Positions 15,482 to 23,904 are shown, numbered from the stretch's first letter. The stretch is DNA of 64,000 nucleotides from Candidatus Tepidifontimicrobium thermophilum (GCA_031296405.1 JAVKKH010000001.1:62001-126000); one strand, 5' to 3'. Notes: generated from the letters alone by a model not told the origin. Numbers and translations are program-made.

Positions 15482-16342
15482 TCAACCGACGGAGGCCCGC
15501 TTTGAAGGTGGCTCCGCCGCAGCCGGGAAGCTGTGCCGGACCACCGCGACTTTCTCCGCAGCGTCCTGGAAGAAGTAGCCGGAGCCGCCTTCCCCCACGA
15601 TGCGCACCAGGCGCGAACCGTCCAGCACCCGGATCCCGGCCAGCACGTGCACCCCGCGGTCGAAGAAGGGCACGGGCCACAGGGCGGTGGTGGGGCCGGC
15701 CAGGACCAGCCTTCGGGCCCGCCTGCTGGCTTCCAGCAGGTCGTCCACGCCTCCCTCCACCAGGGTGGAGCCCGTGAGCAGCACCACTGTGGCGGCGCTC
15801 AAGACCTCCCGCGCGTGTTCGGGAGACCTCCACAGGGGCCTTTCGTCCTCCCGGAGGGCCTCCGGGTGGCGGTCCACCACCCACAGCTCCGCCACCCGCC
15901 CCTTAAGGGCGCGCACGAACGGCGCGAACGCCCCCACCATGGCCACCCGGTCCTCTGGATGGACGTCCGCCGCTTCCAGGGCGTCCGCTCCCGGCACCAT
16001 CGTGCCCCCGGGAACTCCGAATCGCTCCACCGCCAGGGAGGACAGGGCGTTCAGGGCCGCCACCCCCACGGCCCGGCGGAGGGGCACGGGAGAGGTGGCG
16101 TACTCCGCCAGCTCCCACGCGCCGCATCCCGCCATCCGGCCCGCGGGCGGCGCGCACGCCGCCGACCGGGGGCAGCACACCGCGTCTACCAGGCCTCGCG
16201 GGGTGAAGGCCACGCCCACGTGGCCGGTGGACAGCTGCACCGCGGTGTAGAACACGCCGACCCGGACATCCCGTGCCGTCAGGCCGGCGTCCGGAAGGCG
16301 CCGCCGTAGCTCCTCCGTCCAGGCCCGTATCAACGTGGTCAC
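15482..16342 (-). CDS. DUF364 family protein (putative metal-chelate or small-molecule binding)
   Basis: A 286-residue cytoplasmic protein from GTG 16342 with AAAGGAGGGG upstream. The N-terminal third has the DUF4213-type fold (VRVGVFYTAVQLSTGHVGVAFTP) and a Cys-rich patch (AVCCPRSAACAPPAGRMAGCG). The C-terminal two thirds match DUF364 (VGAFAPFVRALKGR, VVDRHPEALRE, ATVVLLTGSTLVEGGVDDLLEASRRARRLVLAGPTTALWPVPFFDRGV), a SAM-like or chelate-binding Rossmann domain. Relatives sit near nitrogenase or metal transport genes. It leads the minus-strand stress block and is divergent from the Crp/Fnr gene. Confidence 0.88.
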   Translation of the reverse strand: MTTLIRAWTEELRRRLPDAGLTARDVRVGVFYTAVQLSTGHVGVAFTPRGLVDAVCCPRSAACAPPAGRMAGCGAWELAEYATSPVPLRRAVGVAALNALSSLAVERFGVPGGTMVPGADALEAADVHPEDRVAMVGAFAPFVRALKGRVAELWVVDRHPEALREDERPLWRSPEHAREVLSAATVVLLTGSTLVEGGVDDLLEASRRARRLVLAGPTTALWPVPFFDRGVHVLAGIRVLDGSRLVRIVGEGGSGYFFQDAAEKVAVVRHSFPAAAEPPSKRASVG

Positions 16343-16402
16343 GGTGACCCCTCCTTTCGACCTCCCAGCTTCTGTGTAGCACCCCTGGCGCGCGACCGCG
16401 AG

Positions 16403-16431
16403 TTGCCCGCGGCGCCTGCAGCCGGGATGAT
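16403..16431 (+). promoter_or_regulatory. Candidate promoter of the Crp/Fnr gene
   Basis: TTGCCC (16403-16408) and GATGAT (16426-16431) are spaced by 17 bases. A start about 7 bases later falls on the GTG at 16438, which lacks a ribosome site, so a leaderless transcript is possible. Weak match. Confidence 0.35.
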
Positions 16432-16437
16432 AGGGGC

Positions 16438-17154
16438 GTGGGTGTCGGCCTGCTGCAGCGGTGCGTGCTGTTCGAAGGCCTTCCCCGGGAGGCCCTGGAG
16501 GAGGCGCAGGGAGAGGGCCGACGCGTGGTCCGGGTGCGGGGCGAGTGTTTCTTCCAGCAGGGGGAGCCCGCGCGGCACGCCTACGTTCTTCTGTCCGGGC
16601 GGGTCAAGCTGCAGGCGGTGCACCCGGACGGCCGGGTGGTCATCCACCGCACCGCGGGCCCCGGTGAGGTGTTCGGCGGGCTCGCGCTGCTGGGGGAGCA
16701 GACCTACCCGGTGTCCGCGGAGGCGTGGGAGGTGTGCGAGGCGCTGGCGTGGACGGGCGAGCAGCTGCGCCAGATGGCGCTGCAGCACCCGCAACTGGCC
16801 CTGAACCTGCTGCGGATGGCGGCTGAGCGCGTGCGGGACCTGCAGGCGCGGGTGGAGGAGCTGGTGGCCGACCGGGTCGAGCGGCGGATCGCGCGGGCGG
16901 TACTCCGCCTGGTCCGGCAGGCGGGCCGGCGGACGGCGGAGGGCGTGCTCATCGACCTGCCGCTGTCGCGGGAGGACCTGGCGAACCTCACGGGCACCAC
17001 CCTGTTCACCGTGAGCCGGGTGTTGAGCCGGTGGGAGGAGCGGGGGATCGTGGCCGCGGGCCGGCAGCGCCTGGTGGTGCGGGTGCCCCACGCCTTCGCG
17101 GAGATCGCGGAGGACCTCGAGCAGCCCCCGAACCCCTCGGCGCGGCCGGGGTGA
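16438..17154 (+). CDS. Crp/Fnr family transcriptional regulator
   Basis: A 238-residue regulator. The cyclic-nucleotide-type beta-barrel covers about residues 5-120 (VLFEGLPREALEE, FFQQGEPARHAYVLLSGRVKL, GPGEVFGGLALLGE), followed by the long dimer helix and a winged HTH with LSREDLANLTGTTLFTVSRVLSRWEERGIV. It lacks the N-terminal Cys cluster of FNR, having only C9 and C37, so heme, NO or another ligand sensing as in DNR/NnrR is possible. Its neighbours, a CopD-like protein and the NO-stress block, fit that. A poor FNR-type half-palindrome lies just downstream, at 17174. Confidence 0.92.
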   Translation: MGVGLLQRCVLFEGLPREALEEAQGEGRRVVRVRGECFFQQGEPARHAYVLLSGRVKLQAVHPDGRVVIHRTAGPGEVFGGLALLGEQTYPVSAEAWEVCEALAWTGEQLRQMALQHPQLALNLLRMAAERVRDLQARVEELVADRVERRIARAVLRLVRQAGRRTAEGVLIDLPLSREDLANLTGTTLFTVSRVLSRWEERGIVAAGRQRLVVRVPHAFAEIAEDLEQPPNPSARPG

Positions 17155-17173
17155 TCCGTCCGAAGGAAGCCTT

Positions 17174-17187
17174 TTGGCCGAGATCAA
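17174..17187 (+). promoter_or_regulatory. Candidate Fnr/Crp-type binding site
   Basis: TTGGC-CGAG-ATCAA matches TTGAT-N4-ATCAA at 8 of 10 arm positions. Its centre is about 41 bases upstream of a possible transcription start just before GTG 17224, which is the normal spacing for class II activation. A weak -10 (TAAGGT, 17209-17214) fits. Speculative. Confidence 0.35.
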
Positions 17188-17223
17188 AGACGTCCGGACC
17201 CCACGCGGTAAGGTGAGGGTGCG

Positions 17224-17727
17224 GTGTACCACCTGAGCGTGTTCCTGCACGTCCTGAGCGCCGTGGTGTGGGTCGGGGGGATGCTGTTCCTGGCTTTGGT
17301 GGCCGTCCCCGTCCTGCGGGGACTTCCGGACCGTCCCCGCGCCGACCTGGTGGCCCGGATGGGAGAGCGCTTCCGGCCTGTGGCGTGGACCTGCATCGTC
17401 GTGTTGCTGGTGACCGGAATCCTGAACCTCGCCTACCGGGGCGTGAGCTGGGAGAGCGTGGCGACGGGGAGGCTATGGCAGAGCCCGTTCGGCCACGTGC
17501 TGGCGTGGAAGCTCGTCCTGGTGGCGGCCATGGTCGTGCTCAGTGCGTGGCACGACTTCCTCCTGGGCCCGGTCAGCGCGGAGTTGGCCCGGCGCGCCAA
17601 CCCGGGCGACGAAAAACTCCACGCGGCCCTGCGGCGGCGGGCCGCGTGGGTGGGTCGGGTGAACGCGGTGCTGGCCCTGGGCGTGTTGGCCTCCGCGGTG
17701 ATGTTGGTCCGCGGCCTTCCACGGTGA
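17224..17727 (+). CDS. CopD-like four-helix membrane protein
   Basis: A 167-residue membrane protein with four helices (about residues 3-25, 53-72, 85-108 and 140-162). It matches the CopD/DUF2269-like pattern: HLSVFLHVLSAVVWVGGMLFLALVAVPVL at the N-terminus and GHVLAWKLVLVAAMVVLSAWHDFLLGP in the third helix. In-membrane histidines could bind heme or copper. Such proteins are linked to copper import or heme-dependent redox, without firm biochemistry. It follows the Crp/Fnr gene by 69 bases with its own possible Fnr-type site, and is convergent with the next gene. Confidence 0.82.
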   Translation: MYHLSVFLHVLSAVVWVGGMLFLALVAVPVLRGLPDRPRADLVARMGERFRPVAWTCIVVLLVTGILNLAYRGVSWESVATGRLWQSPFGHVLAWKLVLVAAMVVLSAWHDFLLGPVSAELARRANPGDEKLHAALRRRAAWVGRVNAVLALGVLASAVMLVRGLPR

Positions 17728-17752
17728 GCCCTGACGAGTACAGCTGTGCTTG

Positions 17753-17769
17753 CCGTCCGCGTGGGACGG
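17753..17769. terminator. Small hairpin between convergent genes
   Basis: CCGTCC (17753-17758) pairs with GGACGG (17764-17769) around a 5-base loop in the 55-base gap between convergent genes. There is no T-tract. It could act on either strand. Confidence 0.3.
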
Positions 17770-17782
17770 GACGCGTAAGAAC

Positions 17783-19120
17783 TCATGTCTTCGGGTCCAC
17801 GACGGACGGGCTCGGTGATGGCTGCGGGGTGCGAACGAGTACCGCCACGATCCACGAGAAGGCGATCCCCGCAGCGTAGACCGCGCATCCCACGGCGAAC
17901 AGGACAGCGGCCACCCGGGCGGGCGCTGCGCCGCCGGCGAGGACAGCGGCCGGCAGGAGGCTGCCCCCGGAGGCTGTGAGGGCAAACGCGGTGACCCCCC
18001 ACCGCGGGAAGTACGGCGCAGCAAGCCGCGGGACGTCGTAGGCGGACAGCCCTTGGGCGTACCGGTAGTACCACATGAGGAACGGTGTGACCTTGTACAG
18101 CTGGCCCATGATGGCCAGGGTGACCCAGCCGCACAGCACCAACACGGCCGCCGCCGCGGCCAGGCGCCTCCCCTCCACAGGGAGCAGCCCTGCAGCCCAC
18201 AGCAGCCCTGAGGCGCCGGCGAGGACCGTCTGCGCCGCGATGGCCCACCAGTGCCAGTTGGTGAGGTCGGGAGAGGTCTGCCGGGCTCCCCGCAGGAACC
18301 GGTACAGGTCCCCGGCGTAAGCGAGGGCGGCTGCGCTCAGGAACAGCGTGGCCAGGCGAGCAAGCGCCGGGTCCCCGCGGACCGCCGCCAGCACGAACGA
18401 CCCCACGGAGGCGTTGACGAGCCCCAGCAGCGGCACCACGCGCTTTTCGGGCAGGGTGCGGACCCCGGTGAACCGGGGCAGCAGGTAGTAGGACACCGCC
18501 ACCACCAGCTGGACGAACCAGCCCACCAGCCCGGCCGCCGCGTGCACGCCGAGGCCGAGGTACGTGTACAGGGCCGGCCAGAAGCGCAAGTTCCAGTTGA
18601 GCGCCATCAGCCCGCCCCACAGGACGGTGAAGAACAGGAAGCCCAAGCTCAGCAGCACCCCCGTGGCGGGCGGGGGCCACCGCCGGCGGCGTGGAACCAG
18701 GCGCAGCAGCGCGGCCAGGAACACTATCACGGACAGGAGGACTACCAGGCCCCCGGCTGCAGCCCACCCGGGCCGGCCGGCCAGCAGGCCGAGGACCACC
18801 GCCAGGACCCCGGCCGCGGTGAGGCCGAACTGTACCACGGCGGCCGCGCCGGGTTTGGAGGAGACCCCGAGGACCGCGGGGAGCATCTGATGCAGGGCAC
18901 CCATGGCCACCAGGGTACCCCAGCCGAGGGTGAGCAGGTGGTTGGCGGCCAGTACGGAGTAACTTCGCCACTCACCTGCCGCGAGCGCGGCGGATACCCA
19001 CAGGACCATCAGCCCCGCGGCCGGCAGGAGCGCGCAGGCGGCGGCGGGGAACAGCGCGGCAGGGGTCATCCCCGGCAGGCCGGCCAGGGCTCGGAGACGC
19101 AGGTGCGGGCCCGTGTCCAT
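17783..19120 (-). CDS. Heme-copper-oxidase-like 12-helix membrane protein (orphan)
   Basis: A 445-residue protein with about twelve transmembrane helices (ATG 19120; a second ATG lies at 19123). It resembles subunit-I-like and NnrS-like proteins: NHLLTLGWGTLVAMGALHQMLP, LGLGVHAAAGLVGWFVQLVVAVSYYLLPRF and NWHWWAIAAQ. The complete set of heme and CuB histidines of an oxidase is absent, so it is not a standard terminal oxidase. No subunit II or III accompanies it. It may bind heme or sense or handle NO or copper, but this is unproven. It is divergent from the PAS kinase gene and convergent with the CopD-like gene. Confidence 0.7.
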   Translation of the reverse strand: MDTGPHLRLRALAGLPGMTPAALFPAAACALLPAAGLMVLWVSAALAAGEWRSYSVLAANHLLTLGWGTLVAMGALHQMLPAVLGVSSKPGAAAVVQFGLTAAGVLAVVLGLLAGRPGWAAAGGLVVLLSVIVFLAALLRLVPRRRRWPPPATGVLLSLGFLFFTVLWGGLMALNWNLRFWPALYTYLGLGVHAAAGLVGWFVQLVVAVSYYLLPRFTGVRTLPEKRVVPLLGLVNASVGSFVLAAVRGDPALARLATLFLSAAALAYAGDLYRFLRGARQTSPDLTNWHWWAIAAQTVLAGASGLLWAAGLLPVEGRRLAAAAAVLVLCGWVTLAIMGQLYKVTPFLMWYYRYAQGLSAYDVPRLAAPYFPRWGVTAFALTASGGSLLPAAVLAGGAAPARVAAVLFAVGCAVYAAGIAFSWIVAVLVRTPQPSPSPSVVDPKT

Positions 19121-19221
19121 CATCGTCTTGCGTGCCCGCGCTATCGTATCACGGGGGGCGACCGGGCTTGGTACGTCTGTTGCTCCAGGCCCGTCAGAAA
19201 CGCCCGGGGGGAAACGTTGCT

Positions 19222-21504
19222 GTGGGGGAACGGGGCCGAAACGTTTGGGCCGCAGGGCCTCTGCTGACGCTGGCGGCGGCGGGGGCCGTAGAGCTCGTGG
19301 ACCGGTTCTTGGTCCACATTCCCACTCCGGGAGTTGTCGTTCTGTTAGCGGCCGCTTACGCCGCCTACCTGGGAGGGTTCCGGGCTGGGCTCGCCAGCTC
19401 GCTGGTGGCGGTCCTGTACTCCGCGTGGACCCTGTCCGAGCCTGGAGCCGTGTTCCACTACGCGCCCGAAAGCGCGGTTCGGCTGGCGGTCCTCCTGGCT
19501 GCCACCCCCGGTACGGCGCTGCTGGTAGGGGTCCTTCGGGACCGGCTGGTGCGGGAGACCCTCCGGGCCGCGGAGCTGCACGCTGAGCACCGACGCCGCA
19601 GTCTGGAGGAAGCGTTCGGCGTGCTGTTCCGGCACAACCCGCTGCCCATGTGGGTGTACGACGTGGAAACTTTGCACTTCCTCGCGGTGAACCGGGCGGC
19701 GGTAGCCCATTACGGGTACAGCGAGGAGGAGTTCCTCCGCATGCGGATCACCGAGATCCGCCCGGAGGAGGACGTGCCCAGGTTGCTGGAGGACATCCGG
19801 CGTCCCCGCCCGGAGTTCCAGCAGTCCGGGGTATGGCGGCACCGGACCAAAGACGGCCGCGTGCTCCACGTGGAGGTGAGCTCCCACCGGCTGGAGTTCG
19901 CGGGCCGCCCGGCAGTGCTGGTGGTGGCCCAGGACGTCACGGACCGCGTGCGGACGGAACAGGCCCTCCAGGAATCGGAGGAGATGTTCCGCAACCTGGT
20001 GGAACACTCGCCCCTGGGGGTCTTCGTCCTGCAAGACGGGCGCGCGGTGTACGTGAACCAGGCCGCCGCCGCCATCTTCGGCGACACCGTGGACCAGGCA
20101 CTGGCCCTGCCGGCGGTGCGGGAGCGGGTGCACCCGGACGACTGGCCCACGGTGGAGCGTGAGCTCGGACGGGTCCTGGCCGGAGACGCGCCGCACGTTA
20201 GCTTCGCTGCCCGGGGGCTGCGGCGGGACGGCACCATGGTCCACGTGGAGGTCCACGGAGTCCGGACCACCTTCCGTGGCCGGCCGGCGGTTCTGGGGAC
20301 CCTGACCGACGTCACCGCGCGGCGGCGGGCCGAGGAAGCGCTGCGGGAGTCGGAGGAGAAGTTCCGGAGCCTCGTGGAGCAGTCCCTGGTAGGCGTGTAC
20401 CTGATCCAGGACGGCGTGTTCCGCTACGTCAACCCGGCCCTAGCGACGATCTTCGGCTACACCCGACAGGAGCTGCTGGAGGGGATGGGTCCCAGGGACG
20501 TAACCCACCCAGAGGACTGGCCCCTGGTCCAGGAGAACCTGCGGCGTCGGCTGGAGGGCGAGGTGGAAGCGGTGCAGTACGGGTTCCGGGGTGTCCGAAA
20601 GGACGGCCGCGTAATCCACGTGGAGGTCCACGGCCGGCGCACCGTCTACGAGGGCCGGCCCGCGGTCATCGGAACCCTGGTGGACGTGACGGAGCGAAAG
20701 CAGGCGGAGGAGGCCCTGCGCGCCCTCACGCAGGAGCTGGAGGAGCGGGTGCAGGAGCGCACCGCCCAGCTGGAGGCAGCCAACCGAGAGCTGGAAGCGT
20801 TCAGCTACTCCGTGGCCCACGACCTGCGGGCTCCCCTCCGCAGCATCGACGGGTTCAGCCAGGCCCTCTTGGAGGACTACGGGGAGCAGCTGGACGAGAC
20901 CGGACAAGACTACCTGCGGCGGGTGCGGGCCGCGAGCCAGCGGATGGGGGAGCTGATCGATGACCTGCTCAGGCTCTCGCGGGTGGCCCGGTCTCCCATG
21001 CAGCTGCAGGAGGTGGATCTCAGTGCCCTGGTGGCCCGCATCGGGGCGGAGCTGCGGCAGCGTGCGGCAGGGCGCGCGGTGGAGCTGCGGGTGCAGGCGG
21101 GCGTGGTCGCCCGGGCCGACCCTAAGCTCCTGGCGGTCGCCCTGGAGAACCTCCTGGACAACGCGTGGAAGTTCACTGCCCCTCGGCCGCAGGCGCTGGT
21201 GGAGTTCGGCGTGGTCCAGACCGAGGGCGGGCTCGCCTGTTTCGTGCGGGACAACGGCGTGGGGTTCGACCTGCGGTACGCGGACAAGCTGTTCGCCCCC
21301 TTCCAGCGGTTGCACAAACCGTCGGAGTTCCCGGGAACCGGGATCGGGCTCGCCACGGTACAGCGCGTGGTGGCCCGTCATGGGGGGAAGGTGTGGGCGC
21401 AGGCGCAGGTGGACGGGGGTGCTACCTTCTACTTCACCCTACCGGGGTTGGAGGTGCGCGGTGCAGCCGAGACGGATCCTGCTGGTGGAGGACAACCCGG
21501 ATGA
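19222..21504 (+). CDS. Membrane PAS sensor histidine kinase
   Basis: A 760-residue kinase (GTG 19222; an in-frame GTG at 19132 would add 30 residues next to the divergent gene). The N-terminus is a hydrophobic region of about three or four helices (residues 10-105). Three PAS domains follow (about 130-245, 255-375 and 380-500), each closing with a repeated pattern such as VHVEVHGxRT and GTLxDVT. A short coiled coil precedes HisKA, with His533 in SVAHDLRAPLRSIDGFS, as in phytochrome-type kinases. The HATPase has LENLLDNAWKFT, DNGVGFD and GTGIGLATV. It has no receiver of its own. The next gene encodes one, overlapping by 44 bases. Confidence 0.95.
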   Translation: MGERGRNVWAAGPLLTLAAAGAVELVDRFLVHIPTPGVVVLLAAAYAAYLGGFRAGLASSLVAVLYSAWTLSEPGAVFHYAPESAVRLAVLLAATPGTALLVGVLRDRLVRETLRAAELHAEHRRRSLEEAFGVLFRHNPLPMWVYDVETLHFLAVNRAAVAHYGYSEEEFLRMRITEIRPEEDVPRLLEDIRRPRPEFQQSGVWRHRTKDGRVLHVEVSSHRLEFAGRPAVLVVAQDVTDRVRTEQALQESEEMFRNLVEHSPLGVFVLQDGRAVYVNQAAAAIFGDTVDQALALPAVRERVHPDDWPTVERELGRVLAGDAPHVSFAARGLRRDGTMVHVEVHGVRTTFRGRPAVLGTLTDVTARRRAEEALRESEEKFRSLVEQSLVGVYLIQDGVFRYVNPALATIFGYTRQELLEGMGPRDVTHPEDWPLVQENLRRRLEGEVEAVQYGFRGVRKDGRVIHVEVHGRRTVYEGRPAVIGTLVDVTERKQAEEALRALTQELEERVQERTAQLEAANRELEAFSYSVAHDLRAPLRSIDGFSQALLEDYGEQLDETGQDYLRRVRAASQRMGELIDDLLRLSRVARSPMQLQEVDLSALVARIGAELRQRAAGRAVELRVQAGVVARADPKLLAVALENLLDNAWKFTAPRPQALVEFGVVQTEGGLACFVRDNGVGFDLRYADKLFAPFQRLHKPSEFPGTGIGLATVQRVVARHGGKVWAQAQVDGGATFYFTLPGLEVRGAAETDPAGGGQPG

Positions 21505-21904
21505 TGTGGCCCTGACCCTGCGGGCCCTCCGCGCCCACCGGGTAGCCAACGAGGTGGTGGTGGTGGAGGACGGCGTAGAAGCTCTGGAGTACCTGTTCGG
21601 CGAGGGCCGGTATGCAGGCCGGGACGTGCGCGACCTGCCCGCGGTGGTGCTCCTGGACCTGAAGCTCCCCCGGGTGGACGGGCTGGAGGTGCTGCGCCGC
21701 ATCCGGGCGGACGACCGCACGCGGCTGGTCCCCGTGGTGATCCTCACCTCGTCTGAGGAAGAGCAGGACCTGCTGGCGGGCTACTCCCTGGGTGCGAACA
21801 GCTACGTGCGCAAGCCGGTGGACTTTCAGCAGTTCGTGGAGGCGGTGCGGCAGCTAGGGCTGTACTGGCTGCTGCTGAACGAAGCGCCCCCGCCGCCCCG
21901 GTGA
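21461..21904 (+). CDS. Single-domain response regulator (Rcp1-like)
   Basis: A 147-residue receiver-only protein. Acidic pocket VEDNPDD near the N-terminus, phospho-acceptor Asp66 in VVLLDLKLPRVDG, Thr/Ser in ILTSSEEE and Lys in YVRKPVDF. The extended alpha4-beta5 region and the NPDDVALTLRAL start resemble Rcp1-type partners of phytochrome-like kinases, matching the kinase just upstream. It starts at GTG 21461 (GGAGGTGCGCG upstream), inside the kinase gene, so translation is coupled. The output is probably protein-protein contact, perhaps with the HD-GYP protein that follows. Confidence 0.95.
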   Translation: MQPRRILLVEDNPDDVALTLRALRAHRVANEVVVVEDGVEALEYLFGEGRYAGRDVRDLPAVVLLDLKLPRVDGLEVLRRIRADDRTRLVPVVILTSSEEEQDLLAGYSLGANSYVRKPVDFQQFVEAVRQLGLYWLLLNEAPPPPR

Positions 21905-21908
21905 CGCC

Positions 21909-23795
21909 ATGGCGCAGGAGCTTCCCCCCTCGGTGCTGCGTGCCCTGCTGGTGGAGGACCGCGACGATGACGCAGTGCTCCTGGTGCGGCTGCTCCAACG
22001 GGAGGGGTACGCGGTCCAGTGGGGGCGCGTGGACAGCGCCCAGGGCCTCGAGGCGGCGCTGGTGGAGGGTGTGTGGGACGTGGTGCTGTGCGACTTCCGC
22101 ATGCCGGGATTCGACGCGCACCAGGCCCTGGGGATCGTCCGGGCCCGCGACCCCGACCTGCCGTTCATCGTGGTGTCGGGCACGGTGGGGGAAGAGATCG
22201 CCGTGGACATGATGCGGGCCGGCGCCAACGACTACGTGATGAAGGACAACCTCACCCGCTTGCCCGCGGCGGTGGCTCGGGAGCTGCGCGAGGCCGAGGA
22301 CCGGCGGGCGCGGCGCTTCGCGGAAGCGCAGCTCCGGAGGCTGTCCCAGGCGGTGGAGCAGGGCCCCGCCATCGTGGTGGTGACCAACGCGCAGGGGCGG
22401 GTGGAGTACGTGAACCGCCGGTTCGTGGAGCTGACCGGGTTCACCCCGGAGGAGGTGGTGGGCACGTCCGCACACCTCCTGGCGGAGCCCCCGGACCCGC
22501 AGGCCCGGGCGGAGCTGGAGCAGGCACTGGGCTCAGGGCGCTGGTGGCGGGGGGAAGCCCTGGTGCGGCGGAAGGACGGCAGCCGTTTCTGGGCGGTGTT
22601 CACCGTCTCCGCGGTGCGGGACCCCCGGGGCAACGTGGTCCACTACGTAGTGGTGGCCGAAGACGTGACGCCCCTGAAGGAAGCCGAGCAGCGCGAGCGG
22701 GAACTGCGCCACCGGCTGGAGCGTCAGGTGGAACGCCTTCAGGCCCTGCGGGCGATCGACGTGGCCATCACGAGCAGCCTGGACCTGCAACTGACCCTCA
22801 ACGTGTTGCTGGACCAGGTGACCACCCAGCTCCGCGTGGACGCGGCCTCCATTCTCCTCCGGGAGCCCGGGACCTACACCCTGCGGCCTGCGGCAGTCCG
22901 GAATCTGAAGACGGTGGGGCAGGAGCGGGTCCGGCTGGGCGAGGGCGCTGCGGGCGAGGCGGCGGTGCGGGGCGACCCTGTGCGCGTGCCGGACTTGGCG
23001 GAAGCACCGGGGCAACGGGAGCGGTGGCTGGCGGCCGAAGGGTTCCGGGCGTACTGCGCGCTACCCCTGGTGGTCAAGGGCGAGGCGGTAGGCCTCCTGG
23101 AGGTGCTGTCCCGTTCTGAGCTGCCGGAAGACCCCGACTGGTGGGGCTTTCTGGAGGCGGTGGCGGGGCAGGCGGCGGTGGCCGCGGACAACGCGCGACT
23201 GGTTGAGGAGCTGCGGCGTGCCAACCTCAACCTGCAGCTGGCCTACGACGCCACCCTGGAGGGCTGGTCCCGGGCTCTGGACCTGCGGGACCGCGAGACC
23301 GAGGGGCACACCCAGCGGGTTGCGGACCTGACGGTGCGGCTGGCGCGGGCCATGGGGGTCCCGGAGAGCGCCATCGTGCACGTCCGGCGGGGCGCGCTGC
23401 TTCACGACGTCGGAAAACTCGGGATTCCGGACGCCATCCTCCTCAAGCCGGGCCCGCTCACCGAGGAAGAGTGGGACATCATGCGCAGGCACCCTGAGTA
23501 CGCGTACCGCTGGCTGTCCAGCATCGAGTTCCTGCGCCCCGCTCTGGACATCCCGTACTGCCACCACGAGCGGTGGGACGGCAAGGGCTACCCGCGGGGG
23601 CTGCGGGGTGAGGAGATTCCTCTCGCGGCCCGCATCTTCGCGGTGGTAGACGTGTTCGACGCCCTGACTTCCGACCGGCCGTACCGCAAGGCCTGGAGCC
23701 GGGAGGAGGCGCTGCGTTACATCCGCGAGCAGGCCGGCTCCCAGTTTGACCCCCGGGTGGTCGAGGTTTTCCTGCGCGAGGTGGGCGAGCCCTGA
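21909..23795 (+). CDS. REC-PAS-GAF-HD-GYP c-di-GMP phosphodiesterase
   Basis: A 628-residue signalling protein that likely hydrolyses cyclic di-GMP. Order: receiver (about 8-130, Asp62 in LCDFRMPG), PAS (about 145-265), GAF (about 290-430, PLVVKGEAVGLLEVL), then HD-GYP (about 450-625). The catalytic set is complete: GHTQRV, H499-D500 in LLHDVGK, the HHERWDGK block and G560-Y561-P562. It starts at ATG 21909, 4 bases after the receiver gene, so kinase, receiver and phosphodiesterase form one operon. Phosphotransfer from the kinase to Asp62 is a reasonable guess. Confidence 0.96.
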   Translation: MAQELPPSVLRALLVEDRDDDAVLLVRLLQREGYAVQWGRVDSAQGLEAALVEGVWDVVLCDFRMPGFDAHQALGIVRARDPDLPFIVVSGTVGEEIAVDMMRAGANDYVMKDNLTRLPAAVARELREAEDRRARRFAEAQLRRLSQAVEQGPAIVVVTNAQGRVEYVNRRFVELTGFTPEEVVGTSAHLLAEPPDPQARAELEQALGSGRWWRGEALVRRKDGSRFWAVFTVSAVRDPRGNVVHYVVVAEDVTPLKEAEQRERELRHRLERQVERLQALRAIDVAITSSLDLQLTLNVLLDQVTTQLRVDAASILLREPGTYTLRPAAVRNLKTVGQERVRLGEGAAGEAAVRGDPVRVPDLAEAPGQRERWLAAEGFRAYCALPLVVKGEAVGLLEVLSRSELPEDPDWWGFLEAVAGQAAVAADNARLVEELRRANLNLQLAYDATLEGWSRALDLRDRETEGHTQRVADLTVRLARAMGVPESAIVHVRRGALLHDVGKLGIPDAILLKPGPLTEEEWDIMRRHPEYAYRWLSSIEFLRPALDIPYCHHERWDGKGYPRGLRGEEIPLAARIFAVVDVFDALTSDRPYRKAWSREEALRYIREQAGSQFDPRVVEVFLREVGEP

Positions 23796-23800
23796 AGCAG

Positions 23801-23851
23801 ATCGGGTGCGCGCCCGACCTGCCGAACCCGCGGAATCGGGTGTGCGCCCGA
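23801..23851. repeat. Paired 17-bp imperfect palindromes upstream of the cox operon
   Basis: ATCGGGTGCGCGCCCGA at 23801-23817 and the same word with one change at 23835-23851, exactly 34 bases apart. Each unit is a near-palindrome that can also fold as a 6-bp hairpin with a G-U pair. They lie between the HD-GYP stop and coxB. They may be operators or a tandem weak terminator. Confidence 0.6.
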
Positions 23852-23875
23852 TGCCCCCAGCCGGCCCGGCCGTGC

Positions 23876-23888
23876 TGACTTAAGGTCA
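23876..23888. promoter_or_regulatory. TGAC-N5-GTCA palindrome near the coxB start
   Basis: An inverted repeat 16 bases before the GTG of coxB. The overlapping 9-mer AGGTCAACC (23883-23891) is repeated at 54996-55004 at the nuo promoter. It may be a binding site for a shared respiratory regulator. Low certainty. Confidence 0.35.
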
Positions 23889-23904
23889 ACCGCACGGCGA
23901 GCGG

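Noticed and set aside
19132-19221. Longer start for the PAS kinase
   Set aside because: It begins 12 bases from the divergent gene start, leaving no promoter space. GTG 19222 has a purine-rich leader and begins just before the membrane helices. Not fully excluded.
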